Shown piece after piece: positions 16,340 through 22,955 of a stretch of DNA of 36,506 bases. This DNA is from Propionibacteriales bacterium. GTDB lineage: Bacteria; Actinomycetota; Actinomycetes; Propionibacteriales; Nocardioidaceae. The notes below the pieces were generated by a model. It saw only the letters and a list, made by a program, of their open reading frames with translations. It was not told the origin of the DNA and searched no databases. Where the stretch lies: the NCBI GenBank assembly GCA_009377795.1, contig WHTJ01000045.1, positions 1-36,506 on the forward strand, written 5' to 3'. Position numbers and translations under genes: made by a program. The stretch's first letter is position 1. Every line of letters starts with the position of its first letter.

Positions 16340-16743
16340 GTCGCGGCGCCCGACGTGAGACGGATGGTCTGCAGCAACGGACAATCCCGGTCGCTCCGCG
16401 GTAGTGCGCAGGTGCCGACCAGCTGCTGAAGCGCCCCTCGCATCTCCTGAAGGTCGGCGATCTTGGCTTCGAGATCGGCGAGCCGCTCCTCGGCAACTAC
16501 CCGTGCTGCATCGCAGTTGTCCGGGCCGCCGTCGGCCAGGTGAAGCAGATCCCCCACCTCGGTCAGGGTGAATCCCAGCTGTTGGGCTCGCTTGACGAAC
16601 CGCACCACGTCCACGGCGTCGACCGGGTACGCCCGATATCCCGACGAGGAGCGCGGCGGCCGTTCGAGCAGGCCCCGGCGTTCGTAGTACCGCAGGGTCT
16701 GGGGGTTCACGCCCGCCTGCATCGCCACCTCACTCGTCCGCAT
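16336..16743 (-). CDS. merR: Mercury-responsive MerR regulator
   Basis: MerR-family activator/repressor of 135 residues. The N-terminal winged helix is MRTSEVAMQAGVNPQTLRYYERRGLLERPPRSSSGYRAY, with the invariant LRYYERRGLL. A dimerising coiled coil follows at about residues 78-108. The three Hg(II) ligands of Tn501-type MerR are present with exact spacing: Cys77, Cys112 and Cys121 (35 and 9 residues apart, the last two in TCALPRSDRDCPLL). This supports a true mercury sensor rather than another MerR subtype. It should bind the several operator copies in this island, including its own. It lies upstream of merA in the same direction with a 34-base gap. Confidence 0.95.
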   Translation of the reverse strand: MRTSEVAMQAGVNPQTLRYYERRGLLERPPRSSSGYRAYPVDAVDVVRFVKRAQQLGFTLTEVGDLLHLADGGPDNCDAARVVAEERLADLEAKIADLQEMRGALQQLVGTCALPRSDRDCPLLQTIRLTSGAAT

Positions 16744-16749
16744 GCCTCC

Positions 16750-16780
16750 AGTGTCAACCCTGTACCAAGCTACAGAGCAA
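16750..16780 (-). promoter_or_regulatory. MerR-type operator/promoter of merR
   Basis: The minus strand has TTGCTC (16780-16775), a 19-base spacer with the dyad CTGTAGCTTGGTACAG, and GACACT (16755-16750). GGAGGC and the merR ATG follow directly, the same module as at merA. The -35 is weaker than in the other copies (TTGCTC against TTGACC), consistent with low autoregulated expression. Confidence 0.68.
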
Positions 16781-16786
16781 GCGCCC

Positions 16787-16817
16787 TTGACCCTGCACCT
16801 AGTACAGGGGCGACCAT
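16787..16817 (+). promoter_or_regulatory. MerR-type operator/promoter facing the CC membrane protein
   Basis: The plus strand has TTGACC (16787-16792), a 19-base spacer and GACCAT (16812-16817). The spacer region carries the nearly perfect dyad CCCTGCACCTAGTACAGGG. It lies back to back with the merR promoter, so one intergenic region fires both ways. No ATG follows directly; the next supported start is GTG 16882. Confidence 0.68.
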
Positions 16818-16881
16818 CGACAACATCGACGAGGCCCCACCCGCCCCGTCCCGAGGTCTGAGGTCACGAAGGAAGCAGCCC

Positions 16882-17226
16882 GTGGCGCCGAGCGAACGCG
16901 ACGACGGCAGCAGGGGCGGTGGGCTACGCGCGGGTGCCCTGTTCATCCTGCCGGTGCTCTGTTGCGCGCTTCCCCTCCTGATCGCCGCCGGTGCCTTCGG
17001 AGTGGCCGCCGGCTGGCTGCTGGGCAACCTCTGGATGATCGGCGCAGCGGTGCTGCTTGTCGTCGGCGTACTGCTGTGGCGTGGGCGGCGCCGGCCGGCG
17101 ACCAAGCCCCCGCGCATGCCCGGGAGCAACGGCCGATACGGCTCGTCCCGGCTTGACCCTGGACCCGGGTACAGGGCCGACGATGGAGGACAACAATCGT
17201 CATCACGGTGCGGAGGTGCGACATGA
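16882..17226 (+). CDS. Small CC-motif membrane protein, possible mercury transporter (MerT/MerC-like)
   Basis: A 114-residue protein with two membrane helices: GALFILPVLCCALPLLIAAGAFGVAAGWLLG and NLWMIGAAVLLVVGVLLW. The vicinal cysteine pair inside the first helix, next to prolines, is the hallmark of inner-membrane Hg(II) uptake proteins such as MerT and MerC. Together with its mer operator this suggests mercuric ion import, but the overall match is weak and no named family is certain. GTG 16882 follows AAGGAAG at a good distance. The polar tail after WRGRRR (about 50 residues) is low in complexity and overlaps the next mer operator, so the original stop may have been lost. The stop overlaps the following ATG (ATGA). 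Confidence 0.62.
   Translation: MAPSERDDGSRGGGLRAGALFILPVLCCALPLLIAAGAFGVAAGWLLGNLWMIGAAVLLVVGVLLWRGRRRPATKPPRMPGSNGRYGSSRLDPGPGYRADDGGQQSSSRCGGAT
17153..17184 (+). promoter_or_regulatory. MerR-type operator/promoter inside the 3' end of the CC membrane protein gene
   Basis: TTGACC (17153-17158), a 20-base spacer with a CCTGGACCCGGGTACAGG dyad, and GACGAT (17179-17184) followed by GGAGGA repeat the mer module on the plus strand. The ATG expected six bases after GACGAT is missing; the next start is ATG 17223. The site lies within coding sequence for the tail of the upstream protein. Confidence 0.62.
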
Positions 17227-17393
17227 CCGCGGTCCAGTCGGACCACCTTCTGGCATCCGACGCCGAGCGCGAACAAACGGTCGAACGCCTCGACACGGCG
17301 TTCACCGACGGCAGGCTCGGCGTCGAGGAGTTCGGCGAACGGGTCACTGCCGTCCTGACCCGCTGCCTGTGCTGCGGCCCGGCCGATACGTGA
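17223..17393 (+). CDS. Truncated DUF1707 (SHOCT-like) domain protein
   Basis: A 56-residue protein. LLASDAEREQTVERLDTAFTDGRLGVEEFGERVTAVLTR is a clear DUF1707 domain, a short actinobacterial module normally at the N-terminus of membrane or DNA-associated proteins of unknown function. The domain normally continues with an ART(R)GEL-type segment. Here it breaks after VLTR and ends in CLCCGPADT, so the gene looks truncated or fused to foreign sequence. The three clustered cysteines could be chance or a metal-binding tail. ATG 17223 follows CGGAGG and overlaps the preceding stop. It lies just downstream of a mer operator. Confidence 0.65.
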   Translation: MTAVQSDHLLASDAEREQTVERLDTAFTDGRLGVEEFGERVTAVLTRCLCCGPADT

Positions 17394-17429
17394 TCCAGCC
17401 CTGCTCGCTTCCCATCACGGATTGAAGCG

Positions 17430-18929
17430 CTAGCGGGTTAGGTGCGCGTCGAGCTTGCCCGACAGTTCAGTGGCGTGAGCGATGATGGGGCGGCCCCAGC
17501 CAACGAGGCCCTGCGGTACGTCGTTGTTGCTCCACACAGAGTTCGAACCGTAGAGAAACAGGGCGTCCCACTGCACGGGCAGCTTGCCGTACCCGTGCTC
17601 GGCGAACCACCGGCCGGTCACCCGGTCTTCGTCCCACATGTGGACGACGCGTGTGTCGTTGAGGATGCGGCCGTCCCACTCCGTGCGCTCGTCGCTGGGC
17701 AGCACGGGCAACCAGACCGCATACACCTGGACGTCGGCGTCTGGATGTCTCGCCAACTCGTCCTGCAGCCAATCGGCCCCTCGCAGGCAGGTCACGCAGG
17801 TGGGTGACAGCAGAGCGATGACGCGCGGCGTACCGGCCTTCTCGTCGAACAGCCGCTGCAGTTGTCCCAGGCCGGAGAGGTAGGACAGGGTGGCGGCGGG
17901 ACCGGCATTGCGCAACAGCTTCCGCTCCTCGGCCGTCGCCGGCCGAGCCGACAGGTCGTCGCCGGGCAGGCCAGACTTGGCCGTGCCGTCAGACGACGCA
18001 CTGGTGGGGCCGGATCCGGCCCCACCGACGCCGTACCCGATCAACCCAGCCATACCCGCGATCGCAAGGGCACCGGCGGCCAGCCTCAGTGTCCGGGCCC
18101 GGTGCCGCAGGCTGACGGTCACCGCGATCGCCAGAATCGCTGCAAGGGTGAGGAAAAGCGGCACGCCGCCGCCGCTTCGTGCGCTTAGCTCGATCCATGC
18201 GGCGAAGTCGGTGACAACTCCCACCAGCGGGTCGGACGCCGCCGCGGCGGGCGAGGCGAGTTCGGCGCGCAACGAGTAGTACGCGAGGTAGCCGCCCGCG
18301 ATGACGAGGAGTGCGCCGGTGATCCGGCCGACATACGGCAGCGCCCGCGCGGCCCATCGCCGGATGCCCTCGCTGGCGATGGCAGCGCAGACGGCCAGCA
18401 CCATCAGCACCGTGGCCAGGCCGGCGCCATAGGCGGTGAACACGACCAGGGTCGTGGCGAAGTCGCGACTTGCCGCCACGCCTACGAGGGCCAGAAACAC
18501 CGGAAGAGTGCAAGCCATGGGGGCGACCCCGTAGCCAACCCCGAACAGGACGTGGGTTAGCGCACGTCCCCGCACGTGAAAGGGGGCGATCGCGGCTCTC
18601 GGGAGCGAGATACGCCGGCCGGCCAAAGTGGCGAGCCCGACGACGAACAGAATTGCCCCGAACGCCAGGCCAACCCACGGGATCGCGTCGGAGATCACGG
18701 AAGCGCCGTAGCTCAGTGGAAGACCCACCATCGTGAAAACGCCGACAAACCCGAGGGCTACCAGCAACCCCGTAGCGAGCCCCCGCGTGACTCGACTCGG
18801 CACACCCGTCGGTGCCGCCGCATCACCAAGGTTGTACGCCAAGAACGCCGACAGCACCGCGAAGCCGCACGGGTTGAACGCGGCCAGTGTGCCGGCAACG
18901 AGCGCGACCGAGATCGGGACGGCATTCAT
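17430..18929 (-). CDS. CcdA/DsbD-type membrane protein fused to a thioredoxin-like domain
   Basis: A 499-residue fusion. The N-terminal part (about 1-220) is a CcdA/DsbD transmembrane electron conduit: it has FNPCGFAVLSAFLAYNL and GYGVAPMACTLPVFLALVG, each with one of the paired membrane cysteines, and six hydrophobic segments. Two more helices follow (about 255-315). The C-terminal part (about 330-499) has LLSPTCVTCLRGADWLQDELA with a CxxC pair (Cys378, Cys381) typical of thioredoxin-fold redoxins. The protein could pass electrons from cytoplasmic thiols to an outward-facing redoxin. Related genes sit in some actinobacterial mer clusters, where a role in mercury or thiol handling is suspected. 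ATG 18929 has no good Shine-Dalgarno sequence. It is downstream of the hydrolase fragment. Confidence 0.85.
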   Translation of the reverse strand: MNAVPISVALVAGTLAAFNPCGFAVLSAFLAYNLGDAAAPTGVPSRVTRGLATGLLVALGFVGVFTMVGLPLSYGASVISDAIPWVGLAFGAILFVVGLATLAGRRISLPRAAIAPFHVRGRALTHVLFGVGYGVAPMACTLPVFLALVGVAASRDFATTLVVFTAYGAGLATVLMVLAVCAAIASEGIRRWAARALPYVGRITGALLVIAGGYLAYYSLRAELASPAAAASDPLVGVVTDFAAWIELSARSGGGVPLFLTLAAILAIAVTVSLRHRARTLRLAAGALAIAGMAGLIGYGVGGAGSGPTSASSDGTAKSGLPGDDLSARPATAEERKLLRNAGPAATLSYLSGLGQLQRLFDEKAGTPRVIALLSPTCVTCLRGADWLQDELARHPDADVQVYAVWLPVLPSDERTEWDGRILNDTRVVHMWDEDRVTGRWFAEHGYGKLPVQWDALFLYGSNSVWSNNDVPQGLVGWGRPIIAHATELSGKLDAHLTR

Positions 18930-19206
18930 GACAGCGGAAGGCGCACTGTTGGGTTGCCTCCTTGGGGCCTGTCCATCCGGTTGAACGAACCAAGCCGCGA
19001 GTACGTTTCACCTCGGCAGATGCGGCGACTGGGATCCGGTGGTTGGCCCAAGCGGACATGGTGAACCCCTCAGGGGGTGCCGGCATGCCGTGGGCTGGTG
19101 CCGTCAGGGCGTGCGTGTCCGCGATGCCGTCGAGCGCGGCCCTCTGGGTGTCCCACAGGTCCGGACCCATCAACCAGCCGTGCAGGAAGACCACGTCCAC
19201 GGTCAC
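18823..19206 (-). pseudogene. Alpha/beta hydrolase N-terminal fragment in mer island
   Basis: From GTG 19206 (preceded by GAGGAG) the minus strand encodes VDVVFLHGWLMGPDLWDTQRAALDGIADTHALTAPAHGMPAPPEGFTMSAWA, the first strands and oxyanion motif (LHGW) of an alpha/beta hydrolase. After about 19050 the similarity stops. The open frame continues without recognisable content (RIPVAASAEVKRTRGLV and beyond) and runs into the antisense-free start of the CcdA-type gene, which is in another frame. The nucleophile elbow, Asp and His are all missing. The useful part is therefore about 19050-19206, a remnant. It lies downstream of a symmetrical mer operator. Confidence 0.6.
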
Positions 19207-19256
19207 GTCTCCTCGGTCCTCGTCCTATTGGCGTCGACCTGGCAGTGCCATCCCTC

Positions 19257-19290
19257 ATGGTTGACCCGGTAGCGAGGTACAAGGTCAACC
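19257..19290 (-). promoter_or_regulatory. Symmetrical MerR-type operator between hydrolase fragment and merB remnant
   Basis: GGTTGACC (19259-19266) and GGTCAACC (19283-19290) are perfect inverted repeats around a 16-base core with GGTAGCGAGGTAC. Read on the minus strand, TTGACC and AACCAT are 20 bases apart, which fits a promoter for the hydrolase remnant. On the plus strand no good -10 follows. CCCCC, seven T and GGGGG come directly after it (19289-19305). Confidence 0.6.
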
Positions 19291-19335
19291 CCCTTTTTTT
19301 GGGGGAGAGGCACTCGTCGAACGACCTGAAGGCCC

Positions 19336-19367
19336 TTGACCTTGTACCTCACTACGCGGCCGACGAT
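19336..19367 (+). promoter_or_regulatory. MerR-type operator/promoter of merB remnant
   Basis: TTGACC (19336-19341), a 20-base spacer with TTGTACCTCACTACGCGG, and GACGAT (19362-19367) are followed by GGAGGC and ATG 19374. This is the same promoter-to-start module as at merA and merR. GGAGG is only one base from the ATG, too close to act as a normal ribosome-binding site, so translation is probably leaderless. Confidence 0.7.
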
Positions 19368-19373
19368 GGAGGC

Positions 19374-19712
19374 ATGACCAGGCCGAGTATCAGCGACCTC
19401 AAGACCACGTGGAGTCAGCGCGACGACTCCACCAACAGCGTCAGCCGGGCCGGCATCGACCTGCTCGCGGACGGCAGGCCGGTCCCGGCGGTACGACTGG
19501 CTGAGGCCATCGGCGTGAGCCTCGATCAGGCAGCGAACTACATCGAGCGGGCGTACCGGGCTGGCGCCGAAGTCGAAGATGGTGCTGTCGTCGGGGCGGC
19601 TCTGACGCTACGCCCGACCGTGCACCGGTTCCTGGTCGACCATCCAGATGTCGCCATCGTCGACCTCGACGACGCGCGCGAGGTCGCTCGCGCCTACGTG
19701 CAGGAGGCTTGA
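19374..19712 (+). CDS. merB: Organomercurial lyase remnant with catalytic core missing
   Basis: A 112-residue open frame that looks like MerB with its middle removed. Residues 25-85 (GIDLLADGRPVPAVRLAEAIGVSLDQAANYIERAYRAGAEVEDGAVVGAALTLRPTVHRF) match the N-terminal winged-helix domain of alkylmercury lyase. LVDHPDVAIVDLDDAREVARAYVQEA then resembles the C-terminal end of actinobacterial MerB. The catalytic core of roughly 100 residues between them, with the Cys96/Asp99/Cys159 triad (E. coli numbering), is absent, so it cannot cleave C-Hg bonds. ATG 19374 is fixed by the promoter module. The assignment of the C-terminal piece rests on pattern memory and is less sure than that of the N-terminal piece. 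A small regulator derived from the winged helix is an alternative. Confidence 0.62.
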   Translation: MTRPSISDLKTTWSQRDDSTNSVSRAGIDLLADGRPVPAVRLAEAIGVSLDQAANYIERAYRAGAEVEDGAVVGAALTLRPTVHRFLVDHPDVAIVDLDDAREVARAYVQEA

Positions 19713-19886
19713 GGAACAGCCGCCGGAGCTGGTCGAGCGATCGAGCCGGACGAGGTGCGTGAGCCTGACCGCAATGCGCCCTGTTATCGACAGGTAGCCG
19801 AACGTAGTATTCGACTGTCGGGCTGGCAAACGATTGCAGTCCCCGGGGGCCCGGCCTCTCCATCATCATGCGCAAAGGGGTTGGTC

Positions 19887-21236
19887 ATGACCACGAGGAA
19901 GGTTTCACGCAGACAGTTCGTTGGCGGGGCCGCCGCCGTAGGTGCAGGTGCCGCGCTTTCCCCCACGTCTCCCGCCACAGCGGTGGCCGGTGCCGGCGAG
20001 GGCGGGGAAGCGTTCTCGGCGACCCGGACGACCGCGCACAACGTTCGTGCGGTGGGCTATTCGGATCTTGACGGCCGCGGTGGCGGCTTCAAGCTCGCGA
20101 TCCAGGAGGTGGCCGGCAGGTGGTACCTGTACATGGGCCACCTATGGCATCGCGGGTGGTCCATCCTCGACGTGACGGACCCGCGACAGCCCGAGGTGCT
20201 CAACTTCATCGAGGGGCCGGCGAACACCTGGACGATCCAGATGGACGTCGAGGACAACCTGATGATCACGTCGCTGGAGCAGATGCCAGCGAGCTGGGGC
20301 GGCGATCCGTCCGCGCCGTTCGACGAGGGCGTGCTGATCTGGGACCTCGCCGACGACCCGGTCCACCCCAGGTTGCTCGGTCACTTCCGCACCGAGGGAA
20401 GCGGCACCCACCGCAACGGCTACCCCGGCGGGCGCTACGTACACCTGGCCGCCGGGATGCCCGGCTTCAGCCGGAACATCTACGTGATCATCGACATCGA
20501 CGACCCGACGAACCCGGTGGAGGTCGGACGCTGGTGGGTTCCCGGCCAGCACGAGGCGGGCGGCGAGACGCCCGAGTCAGGCGTCTCCCTGCACGGGCCG
20601 CCGTTCGTCGTCGGCGATCTCGCCTATCTGCCGTACGGCGCGGCCGGACTCGTGATCGTGGACATCAGCGATGTCACCAGTCCGCAGTTCGTCGGGCAGC
20701 TCGACTTCTCCCCGCCGTTCAACCCGAACATCGGGGTGCACAGCGTCCTTCCACTCGTGGACCGCGGGATCGCGGTCGCCAACTCCGAGGCCATCGCCGT
20801 CCGTGGCATGGAGCCGTTGAACCACACGTCGACGGTCGACATCTCGGACCCGGCGAATCCGACGTTGCTGGCCACATTCCCCGTACCCGACCCGCCGCGC
20901 GGTGCGCCGTTCCCGACCTTCCACGACCGCGGCGGGCGGTTCGGTCCGCATAACACGAACATGCTGTACCACAGCCCGTTCACCGACCACTCCGATGACC
21001 GCATCTACCTGGCGTACTTCAACGCCGGTCTCCGGATCTACGACATCGGCGACCCGCGCACTACCCCCGAGGAGGTTGGGTACTTCATGCCGCCCGACCC
21101 GACGGAGCGGTTCGGGCCGCAGCCCCCGGATGCGCTCGTGCTGCAGGCCGAGGACGTGTTGGTGGACACCCGTGGGTACATCTACCTGTCGAACAAGAAC
21201 CAGGGGCTGTGGATCCTGCGCGAGACCGGCCGCTGA
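19887..21236 (+). CDS. Tat-exported LVIVD-repeat beta-propeller protein
   Basis: A 449-residue exported protein. ATG 19887 follows AAAGGGG and opens a twin-arginine signal (SRRQFVGGAAAVGAGAALS). The mature part is built of about six repeats with LVIVD-type cores, such as GWSILDVTDPRQPEVL, GVLIWDLADDPVHPRLLG, IYVIIDIDDPTNPVEVG, GLVIVDISDVTSPQFVG, TSTVDISDPANPTLLA and GLRIYDIGDPRTTPEEVG. They form a predicted propeller. Such proteins are found on the surface of many bacteria; their ligands and reactions are mostly unknown. It stands alone: the merB remnant ends 174 bases upstream with no clear signal in between, and it is convergent with a membrane protein gene. Confidence 0.85.
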   Translation: MTTRKVSRRQFVGGAAAVGAGAALSPTSPATAVAGAGEGGEAFSATRTTAHNVRAVGYSDLDGRGGGFKLAIQEVAGRWYLYMGHLWHRGWSILDVTDPRQPEVLNFIEGPANTWTIQMDVEDNLMITSLEQMPASWGGDPSAPFDEGVLIWDLADDPVHPRLLGHFRTEGSGTHRNGYPGGRYVHLAAGMPGFSRNIYVIIDIDDPTNPVEVGRWWVPGQHEAGGETPESGVSLHGPPFVVGDLAYLPYGAAGLVIVDISDVTSPQFVGQLDFSPPFNPNIGVHSVLPLVDRGIAVANSEAIAVRGMEPLNHTSTVDISDPANPTLLATFPVPDPPRGAPFPTFHDRGGRFGPHNTNMLYHSPFTDHSDDRIYLAYFNAGLRIYDIGDPRTTPEEVGYFMPPDPTERFGPQPPDALVLQAEDVLVDTRGYIYLSNKNQGLWILRETGR

Positions 21237-21271
21237 CCGTCATCAAGCGCCTCAGACACAGGCAGCGGAAG

Positions 21272-22213
21272 CTAACACGTCGGCCGCAAGCCGCGGGATG
21301 CGCTCGGGAGGAACTCGAGTCTCAGCGAGTCATTACGAGGGAGGATGATCGCGCTGCCGCTCGCTGGAGTCCATTGCTCGGGCAGCAGCACGTACTGATC
21401 GTCGGCGTGCAGCATCAGGACGAGCCCGTCGTACCGGAATGCGTAGCCGGACTCGGCGCCTTGACAGCGCACTTCCCGAACGCCCGGCGCGTCCATGTTG
21501 AGGCTCTGCTCACTGAAGACGATCGCCCGCGGGTAGTCGGGCAGGCCGCGCACGAATTCCTTTGCTCGTGACGTTCCCACCGCCGCCGAGTAGTCGTTCG
21601 CCGCCCAGAAGAGGCTCAATGCCACGAGCACGAATGCCGCCGCCCACTCGGTGAAGGGCAGCCGGTCGGGTTTCCGCGCCGACGAGGTGATCGCGTGAGT
21701 ACGGCGCCACAAGCGCACGGCGTACATCAAGAAGACGACTCCGAACCCCAGACACAGCGGCGCCACCGCCAACCCCTGATTGAACGGCGTGGACCACAGG
21801 ATCCGAGAGAGGCCGTTGGTCACCAGGACCAGCCCGGCCGTCGCGAAGGCGCGAACCGCCACCCGACCGAAACGAGCGCGGAGCCCGAGGTCGACGTGCG
21901 CCGGCAGCACGGCAGCCGTCCATATGACCAGTAGTGCGCCGACCGCCAGCACGATCAGCGGGACGAAGAGCCCATCCACGGCACGCATCAGATAGTCCTG
22001 GGTGGTGAGGCCCAACACCGTCGAGCTCACCCCGAAGTAGTCGAAGAACCAGTAGGCATGCGACCAGCCGAAGTAGAACAGCAATGCAGTGAGCAGTGTC
22101 GTCGGGGCGACGATCTCCGCCGCGAGTCTGGTCAGCCTGGGGAGCCCAGTCGAGCCCTCGGATTCAGCGGTCGCCGCGACCTTGTCAGGGGTTTTCGTCG
22201 GTGTTGCCGTCAT
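21272..22213 (-). CDS. Integral membrane protein of unknown function
   Basis: A 313-residue protein I do not recognise. Five hydrophobic segments are seen: near residues 32-50, 80-105, 120-140, 148-166 and 190-205. A soluble C-terminal domain of about 100 residues follows (RAKEFVRGLPDYPRAIVFSEQSLNMDAPGVREVRCQGAESGYAFRYDGLVLMLHADDQYVLLPEQW), likely outside the membrane. The start ATG 22213 lies 29 bases inside the upstream lipoprotein gene, so the two are very probably co-translated and may form a cell-envelope pair. No catalytic motif is evident. Confidence 0.7.
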   Translation of the reverse strand: MTATPTKTPDKVAATAESEGSTGLPRLTRLAAEIVAPTTLLTALLFYFGWSHAYWFFDYFGVSSTVLGLTTQDYLMRAVDGLFVPLIVLAVGALLVIWTAAVLPAHVDLGLRARFGRVAVRAFATAGLVLVTNGLSRILWSTPFNQGLAVAPLCLGFGVVFLMYAVRLWRRTHAITSSARKPDRLPFTEWAAAFVLVALSLFWAANDYSAAVGTSRAKEFVRGLPDYPRAIVFSEQSLNMDAPGVREVRCQGAESGYAFRYDGLVLMLHADDQYVLLPEQWTPASGSAIILPRNDSLRLEFLPSASRGLRPTC

Positions 22214-22793
22214 CCGCGAAGCCGCTCTCGTCCGTGGTGCCGTCCTCGATGGTCTCGTCTTCCGTGGTTCCCCCTTCGGTCGTGCCGTCCTCCTCCGTCG
22301 TGCCGTCCTCCTCCGTCGAGCCGTCTTCGGGCGGCTCTCCCTCAGCGCTGTCCTCGCATGGGGTCGTTCCGGCGACGATCACCAGCGTCGAACCACGTTC
22401 GACGCTGGTTCCTTGCGGCGGTTCGGTCCGCACGAATTGGCATGTCCTGAAACCCGGATCGGTGCTCTCGACCACCAGGGTCACGCACAGTTCGCCGTTG
22501 CCGCATTGCTCGCGGATACCGCTCTCGATCTCGGCCCGCACGACCGCGAGCGGTCTTCCCTGATCCTGCACGATGCTGGGGATGTTGATCGGCGCGCCGA
22601 CCGCGCCGCCACCATTGCCGGCACCGCCCCCCGCGCCGGAACCTCCAGACGAGGCACCGCCGGAGGAGCCCTCTGCCCCGCCCTGGTTAAATGGCGCACC
22701 CTTGGCACCGGTGGTGCCTTCGTCCGAGTCACTCCCACAGCCGAGCGCGACCAGCAGGGTCAGGAAGACCGCCGTAGTTCGCCATCTCTCCAT
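22185..22793 (-). CDS. PASTA-domain lipoprotein with acidic repeat tail
   Basis: A 202-residue predicted lipoprotein. The signal peptide ends in LLVALGC, a slightly atypical lipobox that would lipidate Cys19. A Gly/Ser-rich linker (about 30-65) leads to a PASTA-like domain (about 68-145; VESTDPGFRTCQFVRTEPPQGTSVERGSTLVIVAG) with four cysteines that may form disulfides. PASTA domains bind peptidoglycan-like ligands or act as spacers in penicillin-binding proteins and Ser/Thr kinases. The C-terminus is a strongly acidic tandem repeat of EEDGTT units (about 150-190). The 3' end overlaps the start of the membrane protein gene by 29 bases. No serine/threonine kinase is nearby. Confidence 0.75.
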   Translation of the reverse strand: MERWRTTAVFLTLLVALGCGSDSDEGTTGAKGAPFNQGGAEGSSGGASSGGSGAGGGAGNGGGAVGAPINIPSIVQDQGRPLAVVRAEIESGIREQCGNGELCVTLVVESTDPGFRTCQFVRTEPPQGTSVERGSTLVIVAGTTPCEDSAEGEPPEDGSTEEDGTTEEDGTTEGGTTEDETIEDGTTDESGFADDGNTDENP

Positions 22794-22955
22794 ACGTGTC
22801 CCCCAGGCCAGGTGCTGGCAGCCGCCGGCCCAGCCCTGTGCTCGAGCGATCTCAGCGGTTGTACACCACGCTACGTAGCGAAATCGGAGCGTGTCGATCC
22901 GGAGAATCCCGTAGTCACCCGGCTGGTGGCGGACGCAGCGGCACGGCGAGGTCGC

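Noticed and set aside
17546-17560. GTTCGAACC resembling a tRNA T-loop
   Set aside because: No acceptor, D or anticodon stems around it; it is inside the CcdA-thioredoxin coding sequence.
19289-19305. CCCCC-T7-GGGGG as an intrinsic terminator
   Set aside because: The T run is in the loop, not after the stem, so it does not have terminator geometry on either strand.
22261-22330. Short tandem repeats as a CRISPR-like array
   Set aside because: The 15- to 18-base units are contiguous with no spacers and code for the EEDGTT repeats of the lipoprotein.
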